A stretch of DNA of 64,000 nt from Streptomyces sp. BV286 (GTDB lineage: Bacteria > Actinomycetota > Actinomycetes > Streptomycetales > Streptomycetaceae). The translations under genes were made by a program, and so were the position numbers. The first letter of the stretch is position 1. Each line of letters begins with the position of its first letter. Location of the stretch: contig NZ_JAHRIB010000181.1 of the NCBI RefSeq assembly GCF_019090165.1, positions 1 through 64,000 of the forward strand, given 5' to 3'. Shown one piece after another: positions 41,938 to 49,858 of the stretch. The notes below the pieces were generated by a model. That model had not been told where the DNA came from. It was given only the letters and a program-made list of their open reading frames with translations, and searched no databases.

Positions 41938-43227
41938 ATGACCACCGCACAGCAGCAAGCCATCACGAGCGAGACCACAGGCCGACTCGCCATCACCCTG
42001 TGGGACTTCAGCTGGTACACACAGGCAGGACCCGGCGAGCCGTTCGCCGACCTCGACCACGCCTTCGCCGAAACGGTCGACCGGGGCTTCAACACCGTGC
42101 GTGTCTGCGCCATGCCCTTCCTGCTGTTCTCCGGACGGGTCCAGGAGCCGGAGTCGATCCAGGTCCGCGGCCTGGGCGAGGAGTTCGGGCAGCGCACCCG
42201 CTGGTACGACGTGCGGGGCGGCTATCCGCTGGACGGCCGCCGACGGCTCGTCGAGCTGTTCGAGGCGGCCGCCCGGCACGACTGCAAGGTGATCGTGTCC
42301 TCCTGGGAGTACCAGCAGTCCCCCAGCTTCGCCGACACCGACGCCTGGCACAGCGCCCTGGCCGACGTCCCCGGCCCGGACCGCGCGGAGGCGGTGGCCG
42401 AAGCGCTCGCCGGGCTCCTCGACTTCCTCACCGAGCGCGGGCTGGCCGACCACGTCGCCTACGTCGAAGTGCACAACGAGGTCGACAACTGCTCCCTGGT
42501 ACCGCGCGACGGCGCCACCCACTACGCCTACCTGCGCGACCCGCTGGACCGTGCCGTGAAGCTGCTGCGGGCCCGCCACCCCGGCATCCCCGTCACCTAC
42601 TCGCTGGGTGAGCCCTGGCCGAGCGAGATCGACGACCTGCCGGAGGGGGCGCAGATCGCGCACTTCCACTTCTACGTCTACGGCGTGCTCGGCGCGCTCT
42701 ACGAGGCGGTCGGGCTCGGGCACGGCACCGAATCGGCGCCCGAGACCGCCACCTGGCCCACCCCCGAGCTGGCCGCCATGCTGCGCCCCGACGCGCCCGC
42801 CTTCGCCGACTACCAGCCCGACGAGCCCTGGCGCCTGGCCGCCACCGGAATCCCGCGCGAACTGTTCTACGCGCACGACTGGGTCGACCCCGACCGCTGG
42901 GACCTGTGGCTCTACGAGAACTATCCGGCGCACCGGCAGGCCATGCGGGAGACACTGGCCCAGTGGGTCGACTCCGTCACCGACTTCGCCCGCCGCCGTG
43001 GCATCCCCGCCGTCCTCGGAGAAGGCGTCGTGGGCTACACCCCACTGCTGGCGCGCTTCGAGGAGGACGCCGTCGGCAAGGACATCGCCGAGTTCGTCGT
43101 CGACCGCTGCCTCGCCGCGGGCTTCCAGGGCGTCGTCCTGACCTCCAACGCGGCCCCGCACCACCCCATGTGGCACACCGACCGGGACTGGATGCGGCGG
43201 GTCAACGCACGTATCACCGCGGCCTGA
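41938..43227 (+). CDS. Cellulase-like glycoside hydrolase (clan GH-A barrel), cytoplasmic
   Basis: A 429-residue protein without a signal peptide. LAITLWDFSWYTQAGPGEPFADLDHAFAETVDRGFNTVRVCAMPFL begins a (beta/alpha)8 barrel with the strand order of clan GH-A. Candidate catalytic residues are the Glu in YVEVHNEVDN (acid/base, end of strand 4) and the Glu in VLGEGVVGYTP (nucleophile, strand 7). It resembles the poorly studied cellulase-like family in actinobacterial sugar loci; no CAZy family number can be given. Lacking a signal peptide, it probably acts on oligosaccharides brought in by the ABC importer next door. The shared operator at 41854 supports this. Confidence 0.75.
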   Translation: MTTAQQQAITSETTGRLAITLWDFSWYTQAGPGEPFADLDHAFAETVDRGFNTVRVCAMPFLLFSGRVQEPESIQVRGLGEEFGQRTRWYDVRGGYPLDGRRRLVELFEAAARHDCKVIVSSWEYQQSPSFADTDAWHSALADVPGPDRAEAVAEALAGLLDFLTERGLADHVAYVEVHNEVDNCSLVPRDGATHYAYLRDPLDRAVKLLRARHPGIPVTYSLGEPWPSEIDDLPEGAQIAHFHFYVYGVLGALYEAVGLGHGTESAPETATWPTPELAAMLRPDAPAFADYQPDEPWRLAATGIPRELFYAHDWVDPDRWDLWLYENYPAHRQAMRETLAQWVDSVTDFARRRGIPAVLGEGVVGYTPLLARFEEDAVGKDIAEFVVDRCLAAGFQGVVLTSNAAPHHPMWHTDRDWMRRVNARITAA

Positions 43228-43751
43228 ACGTGACCCTGTAACGACCCGATCTCAGACGCCGAGCCGTCCCGGCACAGTGACCAGGGCAGGATGCCTGTCG
43301 GGACGGCCACGGCGATCCCTCAAGGTGCGGGACGACCTCGCGATGCGAAAGAGGAGGAGGACCGAACCGAGAGTCGGTCATCGCGTGCTGCCTCCGCGGC
43401 TGCCCGGTCATGGCTCGCGGCGAGCACGTTGCCCACCGAGACCGTAAATCCTGAAGTACCAGAGTGGGTCGTTCCTGCTCTTGGTGTCCATGCCACCTTC
43501 GTGCTGTTCCCGGGCATGATGTGCCATGGTGATGCAGTCGCCCCCTCTGCCCTTGAGTCGTTGATTGGACGCGCCTATTTGCGCATCGAATGCGAAGAAG
43601 CTCTTCGGTTCGACTCCTCCGCAGGCGTACGGTGCTCCTAATGACCTGATCGGCTTTCGCATCCGCGCGGCGTTCACCGCGGAACGCGGGCAGCGCAATA
43701 CCCGAGCAGGCAAGCTCAGTTCGCTCTCTCGAATCGGCAACGAGGTGACAG
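43228..43751. other. Gene-poor stretch of lower G+C
   Basis: About 520 bases with no convincing gene apart from a doubtful 27-codon frame at 43408-43491. Base composition drops and codon periodicity is lost, suggesting decayed or acquired DNA at the edge of the galactoside locus. Confidence 0.5.
43408..43491 (-). CDS. Possible 27-residue peptide gene
   Basis: An ATG at 43491 follows GAAGGTGG by four or five bases and encodes MDTKSRNDPLWYFRIYGLGG plus a basic tail QRARREP. The aromatic core followed by GLGG recalls leader or toxin peptides, but codon evidence is weak over so few codons and no processing genes adjoin. It could be chance. Confidence 0.2.
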   Translation of the reverse strand: MDTKSRNDPLWYFRIYGLGGQRARREP

Positions 43752-43949
43752 GTGTCTCACAAACCGCCGCGCGCGGCAGCAGAGACGTTCCACGGCGAAG
43801 CCGAGGAAAGCCATACCCAGGCGTCCGCAAGCCGCAGGATCGTGCGAACCGTACCTGAGAGCGCCATGCTCGCCCGTCTGGAACATCTCCAGCGCACGGC
43901 GGGGAACGCTGCCGTCGTGCAGCTTCTGGCGCCGCCGACCACGGGTTAG
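43752..43949 (+). CDS. Small orphan protein with an LQRTAGNAAV motif
   Basis: A 65-residue frame starting at GTG 43752. Its C-terminal half, MLARLEHLQRTAGNAAVVQLLAPP, carries the LQR-x-AGN-x-AV-x-LL motif found near the N-terminus of many actinobacterial DUF4157-type and extracellular contractile-injection-associated proteins. Here it stops soon after the motif, so it may be a remnant of a larger cargo or toxin gene, or a small stand-alone protein. No injection-system genes are in the window. The start signal is weak (GAGGTGACAG). Confidence 0.4.
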   Translation: MSHKPPRAAAETFHGEAEESHTQASASRRIVRTVPESAMLARLEHLQRTAGNAAVVQLLAPPTTG

Positions 43950-44048
43950 CGCCGTAGAGGAGCACCTCCGTCCAGCCTGGGCATGAAGCTGCGCGCTGTG
44001 CCCTGGAACGCCCAGAAGGTGGCTGAACAGCGTTCCCCATACGCGAGA

Positions 44049-44483
44049 CTAACGCTCGGCGTACCGAGCCAGGGCGCCCACGACATCACGCATGCTTCGG
44101 TTGAGGTACCACTCCCACAGCCGGTTCAGAATGGAATGCTTGGGCGTGAACGTGGCCCGCCACCGGATGTCGGTTCCCTCATCCGGCAGGGGCGTGAGGG
44201 AGATTTCAGCCCGGTACTCGCGCATACCCATGAGTTGGAGCGCGGCGTAGCTCATACCCCCGTCAGGGACGACGTCCACGATCTCGATGTCGGTCCGGAT
44301 CCTCCCCTTCCACAGCGCCCAAGCGGTGCCGGTTCCTGCTGGCCCCTGTCCTTCGGACGACGGAGAGATCGCTTCGACCGATTCAAAAGGCTGCCATCGC
44401 GTCCAGGTCGGTACGTCAACTAACAGCCGCTGGATCGTTGAGGGCGCGGCGCTCGACTGCGCACTCACGTCATAACTCGGCAT
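44049..44483 (-). CDS. SRPBCC-family (polyketide cyclase/START-like) protein with a TTA codon
   Basis: A 144-residue helix-grip protein. ATG 44483 follows GAGGAAA. YDVSAQSSAAPSTIQRLLVDVPTWTRWQPFESVEAISP is the usual start, and TDIRWRATFTPKHSILNRLWEWYLNRSMRDVVGALARYAER the final strand and long helix. Such proteins bind lipids, polyketides or aromatics in a deep pocket; some are cyclases. Leu21 is encoded by TTA (complement of 44421-44423), the rare codon that makes translation depend on the bldA tRNA, so expression may be tied to development. It stands alone in a gene-poor stretch. Confidence 0.82.
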   Translation of the reverse strand: MPSYDVSAQSSAAPSTIQRLLVDVPTWTRWQPFESVEAISPSSEGQGPAGTGTAWALWKGRIRTDIEIVDVVPDGGMSYAALQLMGMREYRAEISLTPLPDEGTDIRWRATFTPKHSILNRLWEWYLNRSMRDVVGALARYAER

Positions 44484-44926
44484 GCAATTTCCTCAATTCA
44501 GCTCGGTGATATGCGGCTAGACAGGCTCGAGGGCCCGGGTCAGCGGCTCCCACCGCGTCGGCGATGATATCGCCAGCCCATACAAGGACTTGCGGGCCCG
44601 GCGGAGCCCGACCAATCCCGAGTCCGCCGGATTGCACCCTCGGACAACGCCTCGGCGTCTACACCGCCAAAACCGGCACCCGTCACCACGACGCCACGCT
44701 CCTCCTGGAGACGACAGCGACCCACACCGACGTCGAGGGGGACAAACGGTCGCGCCGGGAACAGCTTGTGGGGCCGGTGCGGTTGCATTGATCGTGGGAC
44801 CGGCCCCGCAGGGCGGAGAACACGGAGACCGCAAGGTCGTCCGCCCCGCCGGGCTCCGGTTCCCAGAGTTGCGGTATGCCCGCCGCGCATGTGGATGACG
44901 ATGTGTTTCTGCAGGAGGACTGTTTC
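44484..44926. other. Gene-poor stretch
   Basis: 443 bases upstream of the deacetylase gene. Short frames on both strands were inspected; none has a ribosome site, domain or convincing codon pattern. It presumably carries the promoters of the SRPBCC gene (leftward) and the deacetylase gene (rightward). Confidence 0.5.
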
Positions 44927-45760
44927 ATGACTGACCGGCCTTTGACGCTCATGGCGGTACACGCACACCCCGACGACGAGGCGACCGGAACCGGAGGGGT
45001 CCTCGCGCGGTACGCGGCGGAGGGCATCCGGACGGTTCTCGTGACCTGTACCGACGGCAGTTGCGGTGACGGGCCCGGGGGTGCCAAGCCGGGCGATCCC
45101 GGACACGATCCGGCGGCGGTCGCCTTGATGCGCCGTCAAGAACTCGAGGCGAGTTGTGATGCCCTGAAGATCAGCGATCTGGAGATGCTGGACTATGCCG
45201 ACTCCGGGATGATGGGCTGGCCGAGCAACGACGCCCCCGGATCCTTCTGGCGGACTCCTGTGGAGGAGGGCGCGGCCCGGCTTGCGGAACTCATGCGGCA
45301 CTACCAGCCTGACGTGGTCGTCACCTACGACGAGAACGGTTTTTACGGCCACCCCGACCACATCCAGGCCCACCGCATCACGATGGCGGCACTGGCGATG
45401 ACCGCGCTGACACCGAAGGTGTACTGGACGACGATGCCCCGCTCGATGATGCAGCGGTTCGGGGAGATCATGCGCGAGTTCCATGAGGACATGCCGGAGC
45501 CGGACCCTGCCGAGGCCGCCGCGATGGCCGAGATCGGCCTCCCTGACGATGAGATCACCACGTGGGTGGACACCACCGCGTTCAGCGGTCAGAAGTTCGA
45601 TGCGCTGGCCGCGCACGCCAGTCAGGGCGAGAACATCTTCTTCCTCAAGATGGGCAAGGAGAGGTTCGGCGAGTTGATGGGCGTGGAGACCTTCCTCCGT
45701 GTCAAGGACGCCACCGGCTCGGCCGTACCCGAGAAGGATCTCTTCGCCGGACTGCGCTGA
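44927..45760 (+). CDS. PIG-L (LmbE) family deacetylase, Mca/MshB-like
   Basis: A 277-residue zinc deacetylase. ATG 44927 follows AGGAGG by eight bases; an upstream in-frame ATG at 44876 has no site. VHAHPDDEATGTGGVLARYAAEGIRTVLVTCTDG carries His14 and Asp17, and VVTYDENGFYGHPDHIQAHRI the third ligand near His142. The TYDENG-x-Y-x-HPDH wording is close to mycothiol S-conjugate amidase Mca and deacetylase MshB. It may cleave mycothiol conjugates or another N-acetyl-glucosamine compound. As one of several PIG-L proteins usual in Streptomyces, its substrate is not certain. Hairpin terminator downstream. Confidence 0.85.
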   Translation: MTDRPLTLMAVHAHPDDEATGTGGVLARYAAEGIRTVLVTCTDGSCGDGPGGAKPGDPGHDPAAVALMRRQELEASCDALKISDLEMLDYADSGMMGWPSNDAPGSFWRTPVEEGAARLAELMRHYQPDVVVTYDENGFYGHPDHIQAHRITMAALAMTALTPKVYWTTMPRSMMQRFGEIMREFHEDMPEPDPAEAAAMAEIGLPDDEITTWVDTTAFSGQKFDALAAHASQGENIFFLKMGKERFGELMGVETFLRVKDATGSAVPEKDLFAGLR

Positions 45761-45865
45761 TTGGTCCGGCCGGCCGAGGGCGCCCCGGGGCGGCTCATCG
45801 ACTGCACGGCGCGGTCGAGCGGCACGTCCCCGGAGGCATGTCCACGCGAGTTCCGCTCCGGCCCC

Positions 45866-45899
45866 CGCGTCGATGCCGTCACCCGACGGCATCGACGCG
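45866..45899. terminator. Bidirectional terminator hairpin
   Basis: CGCGTCGATGCCGTC and its exact complement form a 15-bp stem with the loop ACCC between the convergent deacetylase and DUF1737 genes. Confidence 0.8.
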
Positions 45900-45958
45900 C
45901 GCCCGTACCTCCCACCGGATCACGCTCTCGTGACCGCGCCTTGCGGCGTGGCTGGTGG

Positions 45959-46144
45959 CTAGGGCTGTGCCGGCCAGATCACCGCTTGGGCGATGATGAC
46001 GTTCTCGCCGTCGTAGGTGAGGGCGGGGCCTTCGTGCAGTTGGTAGCCACGGCCGAGCATTTCGCTGACACGGTGACAGAAAGCGGCGTCGTCAGGGCCG
46101 GTCAGGACGCGATAGACGGGCAGCCCGTCTGGTGGTGTGCTCAT
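45959..46144 (-). CDS. DUF1737-family small protein
   Basis: A 61-residue protein whose YRVLTGPDDAAFCHRVSEMLGRGYQLHEGPALTYDGENVIIAQAVIW is a full DUF1737 domain. Proteins of this size with the same GPDD-x-x-FCHRVSE signature occur alone or fused in many bacteria; their role is unknown. The best start is ATG 46144, which leaves eight residues before the domain; upstream extension to 46543 has no family match. Its promoter region faces the SnoaL-like gene at 46304. Confidence 0.78.
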   Translation of the reverse strand: MSTPPDGLPVYRVLTGPDDAAFCHRVSEMLGRGYQLHEGPALTYDGENVIIAQAVIWPAQP

Positions 46145-46303
46145 GCGGAGAAGGATCTCAAATGCTCCTGCCGACCGGGACGGGATGCCGGCCAGATCTC
46201 TCGAACGCACTGAGTCTCCTCCGACTTCGGTTGGAGTTGGCCCGTCAGAGTCGTGCCCCCGAGAGCGTCGTCGGCTGTCGGTGGCGGCTGACAGGATGCA
46301 GGC

Positions 46304-46681
46304 ATGAACTCTTTGCAGACCGCTGAGGCGTTGTGGAACCGCATACAAGCTCGGGACTGGACCGGGGTCGGCGAGTTGTTGGCCGACGATGTGGTGGTGG
46401 AGTGGCCGATCAGCGGTGAGCGCATCGTGGGGCGTGCGAACTACGTGCGCGTCAATGCGGAGTACCCGGAGGGATGGACGATCAAGGTGCTGCGCATCCT
46501 GGTGGACGGGGACGAGGTGGTCTCTGAGGTGGAGGTGCCGCACGAAACGATGGGGGTCTTCCGGGTGGCAGCGTTCTGGACGGTCACCGAGGGAAGGGTC
46601 GTCCGAGGCCGGGAGTACTGGACGGAGCTCGGTTCGGAGCCTGCTCCGGAATGGCGGGCTGCCTACATAGAACGGATGTGA
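46304..46681 (+). CDS. SnoaL/NTF2-like protein
   Basis: A 125-residue protein of the NTF2-like cone fold. AEALWNRIQARDWTGVGELLADDVVVEWPISGERIVGRANYVRVNAEYPEGW matches small SnoaL-like proteins, with helix, first strands and a hydrophobic pocket. VEVPHETMGVFRVAAFWTVTEGRVVRGREYWTE forms the remaining sheet. Members may be cyclases, isomerases or binding proteins; no catalytic pair can be named with confidence. It stands alone and is divergent from the DUF1737 gene. Confidence 0.75.
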   Translation: MNSLQTAEALWNRIQARDWTGVGELLADDVVVEWPISGERIVGRANYVRVNAEYPEGWTIKVLRILVDGDEVVSEVEVPHETMGVFRVAAFWTVTEGRVVRGREYWTELGSEPAPEWRAAYIERM

Positions 46682-46862
46682 CCCGCCCGCAGGAGCGTCA
46701 CCGCGCAGCGGGCCGACAGTCGGAGGGTGGCCGACACGTCGTCACCGACCACACGCCCAGACGGCAGACGAAGGACGCCCGTGGCTCCGGGCCGGGTACG
46801 CCGGTGCAACAGATCCGGCCACGCACCCCGGTACCCGGCCCGCCATGGATCGCCGTCGCACG

Positions 46863-47360
46863 TCAATCGGCAGCCAGCGCCTCGAAGTAGGCCCGCTGCG
46901 CGGGGTAGTAATCGTCGAAACTCGGGGGCTTGGCACCGTCGCGAGCGGCGCCGAGCATGTCGAGGTAGTACTCCCAACCCGGCCCGACCTCTCCGACGCC
47001 TTCCGTGGTCATCAGGTGGTGAACCAGCCGCAGCTCGGTCGTCCCGGCCGATTCGGACAGCTGCAGCTCCATACGCCACTCCCCCGCCTCGTCGGACATG
47101 GAAACGGCAAGACGCGTCGGCGCCTCACACACGTCAATGCGCGCATCGCTCCACGGCGCGCCCTCCTCGAACGACATCCGGACCCGGATCGTGCGGCCCG
47201 GCCCCGCGTCGCCCTCCCACGGGCCGAACCAGCGGGCCGTACGCTCCGGTTCCGTGACACTCGCCCACACGTCATCGATGGGCGCCCGGAAGACCCGGGT
47301 GAGGATGAGGTCACTGCCCTGGGCAGTGGACACAAGCCGGGCACTCGACAGTGGATTCAC
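46863..47360 (-). CDS. SRPBCC/AHSA1-domain protein
   Basis: A 165-residue helix-grip protein of the AHSA1 (activator of Hsp90-like) group. LILTRVFRAPIDDVWASVTEPERTARWFGPWEGDAGPGRTIRVRMSFEEGAP is the diagnostic start, and HHLMTTEGVGEVGPGWEYYLDMLGAARDG the terminal helix region. Its start overlaps the ArsR regulator stop by four bases. ArsR-AHSA1 pairs like this are very common in actinobacteria and probably form a small ligand-responsive unit, though the ligand is generally unknown. Confidence 0.85.
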   Translation of the reverse strand: MNPLSSARLVSTAQGSDLILTRVFRAPIDDVWASVTEPERTARWFGPWEGDAGPGRTIRVRMSFEEGAPWSDARIDVCEAPTRLAVSMSDEAGEWRMELQLSESAGTTELRLVHHLMTTEGVGEVGPGWEYYLDMLGAARDGAKPPSFDDYYPAQRAYFEALAAD

Positions 47361-47725
47361 GCGGTGTCCTCTCTGGATTCGTTGTCCGATGCCGTACGGC
47401 GCACCGCACGCTCACGCCGGGTGCGGCGCACCTCCGTCTCCAGAGCGTCCAGCCGCTGATCCCAGCCGGCCGGCCCACGGATCATCGCGATCCACTCCGC
47501 GAGCCCCGTGAGAGGCTCCGGGCTCAGTTCGTACACCCGGTTCCTGCCCACCAGCTCGTCGTGGACCAGACCGCACTCCCGCAACACCCGCAAATGGCGG
47601 CTCACCGCCGGGCGGCTCACCGTGAACCGCCCCGCGATCTGCCCCACCGTGAGCGCACCACCGCGCAGCATGAGCAGGATGTCTCTGCGCACAGGATCCG
47701 TAATCGCATGCGCCACATCATCCAT
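47357..47725 (-). CDS. ArsR-family transcriptional regulator
   Basis: A 122-residue winged-helix regulator. ITDPVRRDILLMLRGGALTVGQIAGRFTVSRPAVSRHLRVLRECGLVHDELVGRNRVYELSPEPL is a complete ArsR-type DNA-binding domain. No cysteine cluster for metal sensing is seen, so it belongs to the non-metal branch usually paired with AHSA1 proteins, as here. It probably represses its own two-gene operon. Confidence 0.88.
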   Translation of the reverse strand: MDDVAHAITDPVRRDILLMLRGGALTVGQIAGRFTVSRPAVSRHLRVLRECGLVHDELVGRNRVYELSPEPLTGLAEWIAMIRGPAGWDQRLDALETEVRRTRRERAVRRTASDNESREDTA

Positions 47726-47899
47726 ACCCGAAAGCGTAACCTATTGGTTACGCGTTTCGATAGATGACGGACCCCTCATCCTTGAGATCGCCCGCCCTTC
47801 CGAGGGTGGGTGGCTGCACCGTCGCTCAGTATCATCTTTTGCGGTGCTATGCAACAAATGCGAAGATTGGGATAGTGAGTGAATCACTAGGAGAATCTA

Positions 47900-48208
47900 G
47901 TGACATCAGAGCAAGGTGGCTCGTCCGACAGGGAGTTCGTCGAGGCCTTGGTCGAGCTCGAAGCCGAGGCCTCGGTGCACGACCTGGTTCCGTGGTGCGC
48001 CCGTCATGACATCGACGTAGTGCCTATGTCCGCCGGGGCACTCATCACCGGATCGAGCGGGAAGTTCGCCGAAGCGTTCGGCGTCGCGCGACTCGAGAAC
48101 CGTTCACGTCCGCAGACGCTGCCGGTTCCAGCGACGCTCTCGAACACCGCAAGGTCCGTCACCGTGCTGCCGATTCCCACGCCCGGAGCCCGCGACCGGA
48201 ACTCGTGA
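47900..48208 (+). CDS. Small protein resembling a free-standing subtilase propeptide
   Basis: A 102-residue protein starting at GTG 47900 after AGGAGA, 47 bases before the S8 protease gene and probably on the same transcript. I recognise no named family. The segment ASVHDLVPWCARHDIDVVPMSAGALITGSSGKFAEAFGV follows the pattern of protease prodomains (helix, strand with V-x-x-x-x-G, helix ending in AFGV) seen in subtilases and kumamolisins. The adjacent protease carries a similar segment in its own N-terminus (AKEYARTAGLTVTAESRLGFTVAGTAAAYEQL). It may be a separate chaperone or inhibitor of that protease. A short palindrome AGTGA-A-TCACT lies at 47878-47888 near its start. Confidence 0.55.
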   Translation: MTSEQGGSSDREFVEALVELEAEASVHDLVPWCARHDIDVVPMSAGALITGSSGKFAEAFGVARLENRSRPQTLPVPATLSNTARSVTVLPIPTPGARDRNS

Positions 48209-48255
48209 CCGGCTGCCGTGCCGCGTGTGTCCGGGCCTCCACTTCTGGAGGACCG

Positions 48256-49746
48256 ATGACAAGCCCCACAACACCCCAGTACGGGCAGGACGTTCCGGGC
48301 ACCGTATACGGCTATGTCTCCGCCCGGTCGGAGGGCGGGGTGCCCATGACACAGGCGACCGCCTTCGACTCGGCCAGGCCGTTCCGCGCCGAGAGCGACA
48401 CCCAGGAGCGCGCCAAGGAATACGCACGAACAGCGGGGCTGACCGTGACCGCCGAGAGCCGGCTGGGCTTCACCGTCGCCGGTACGGCAGCCGCGTACGA
48501 ACAGCTCACCAGCGGGCGGATGGCCAGCTACGAGGTGGAACAGCTCGGGTCCATGAACCGGGAGCGTTCCGTCACCCACCTCGACATCATCGGCGCACGG
48601 CAGCCCGACGCCCTCGGAGTCGGCGCCGCACCCGGTACTGACGCCATCGAGGCGGTCGCCCTGGAACGTCCGCGTACGCCCATGCGTCTCCTCCCCGCCG
48701 CCCCCAGACCGCCGGAGGTCGCCGCGTTCCACCTCACGCTCCCGGACGACGTGGCCAAGCTGCTCAACGCGACCCCGGCACACGAGGCGGGGCACGAGGG
48801 CCGCGGTGTGCACGTCGCCATGGTGGACACGGGACAGGCCGAACACGCCTTCTTCGGCGCCCACGACTACGACGTCGTCCCGACCGTCGCGCTCGTCCCC
48901 GGCACCAGCGCGGAGGAGGACCCGATCGGGCACGGCACCGGTGAATCGGCGAACATCTTCGCCGTGGCTCCCGGGGCGCGACTGCTGCCCTACCGCGCCA
49001 GCGACCGACGGGGCGACCTCACGGCCGCCACCGCGGGATTCCTGCGCGCCAAGGCGGACCAGCCGCAAGTCCTCACCAACTCATGGGGTGGGGACGGGGA
49101 CTTCCCCCCGGTCGGGCCGCCCAGCCAGGCCGACGTGATCTTCGCGCTGGAAATCCTGGATGCGGTGGAGCAGGGCATCGTCGTCGTCTTCTCCGCGGGC
49201 AACGGCCAGTTCACCATCGAACCGCAGGTGCCCGGTGTGATCGCGGCGGGTGGAGTGTTCGCGGCACAGGACGGCCGACTTCGCGCGTCGAACTACGCGA
49301 GCGGGTACGTGAGCCCGTGGATCGACGGCGTCCGCGTGCCGACGGTTTGCGGCCTGGTCGGTCTGCTGCCCCGGGCCCAGTACCTGATGCTGCCCGTGCC
49401 ACCCGGTTGCGCGATCGACGTCGACGAGAGTCTGCCCGGCGCGGGCAACCCGACCGGCGACCCGGGCGACACCACCGGTCCGAGGGACGGCTGGGCCATG
49501 TTCTCAGGCACGTCGGCCGCGGCACCGCAGATCGCCGGAGCGGTCGCTGTGCTCCTCGAAGCCCGGCCGGGGCTGACTCCCGCCCAGGTGGCCGAGGCGC
49601 TCGCCAGGACCGCCACCGACGTCACCACCGGCACCAATCACCCACGGTTCGGCAACAAGGCCAAGGTCGGACCTGACACGGCCACCGGGCCCGGACTCGT
49701 CAACGTGAGCGCCGCGCTGGACTTCGTCCTCACGCAGAACCCCTGA
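48256..49746 (+). CDS. S8-family (subtilisin-like) serine protease without signal peptide
   Basis: A 496-residue subtilase. ATG 48256 follows GGAGG by four bases. The catalytic triad is complete: Asp191 in VHVAMVDTGQ, His226 in PIGHGTGES and Ser420 in FSGTSAAAPQIAGAVA, with oxyanion Asn316 in FSAGNGQ. The first 185 residues hold a propeptide-like part with no hydrophobic signal, so the protease is probably cytoplasmic or exported by an unusual route. Before Ser420 there is a Pro/Gly/Asp-rich insert (IDVDESLPGAGNPTGDPGDTTGPRDGW). The small upstream gene may encode its regulator. Target unknown. Confidence 0.85.
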   Translation: MTSPTTPQYGQDVPGTVYGYVSARSEGGVPMTQATAFDSARPFRAESDTQERAKEYARTAGLTVTAESRLGFTVAGTAAAYEQLTSGRMASYEVEQLGSMNRERSVTHLDIIGARQPDALGVGAAPGTDAIEAVALERPRTPMRLLPAAPRPPEVAAFHLTLPDDVAKLLNATPAHEAGHEGRGVHVAMVDTGQAEHAFFGAHDYDVVPTVALVPGTSAEEDPIGHGTGESANIFAVAPGARLLPYRASDRRGDLTAATAGFLRAKADQPQVLTNSWGGDGDFPPVGPPSQADVIFALEILDAVEQGIVVVFSAGNGQFTIEPQVPGVIAAGGVFAAQDGRLRASNYASGYVSPWIDGVRVPTVCGLVGLLPRAQYLMLPVPPGCAIDVDESLPGAGNPTGDPGDTTGPRDGWAMFSGTSAAAPQIAGAVAVLLEARPGLTPAQVAEALARTATDVTTGTNHPRFGNKAKVGPDTATGPGLVNVSAALDFVLTQNP

Positions 49747-49765
49747 CGTCGAGCCGGTCGTGTGG

Positions 49766-49797
49766 GACGCCGAAGGCTCGCGTTCGCCTTCGGCGTC
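49766..49797. terminator. Bidirectional terminator hairpin
   Basis: GACGCCGAAGGC and GCCTTCGGCGTC form a perfect 12-bp stem with an 8-base loop, 19 bases after the protease stop and facing the convergent hydrolase gene. Confidence 0.8.
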
Positions 49798-49858
49798 TTC
49801 GGTGCTGACGCGGGCCCCTGGAACCACCCCGTCCGTTCGCGGCCGAGGGCTCAGCCGT

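Noticed and set aside
43610-43640. GGTTCGACTCC resembling a tRNA T-arm
   Set aside because: The flanking bases do not form the five-pair stem, and no acceptor, D or anticodon arms could be found.
44564-44898. Overlapping short plus-strand frames upstream of the deacetylase
   Set aside because: No ribosome site or recognisable domain; the real deacetylase start at 44927 has a strong AGGAGG.
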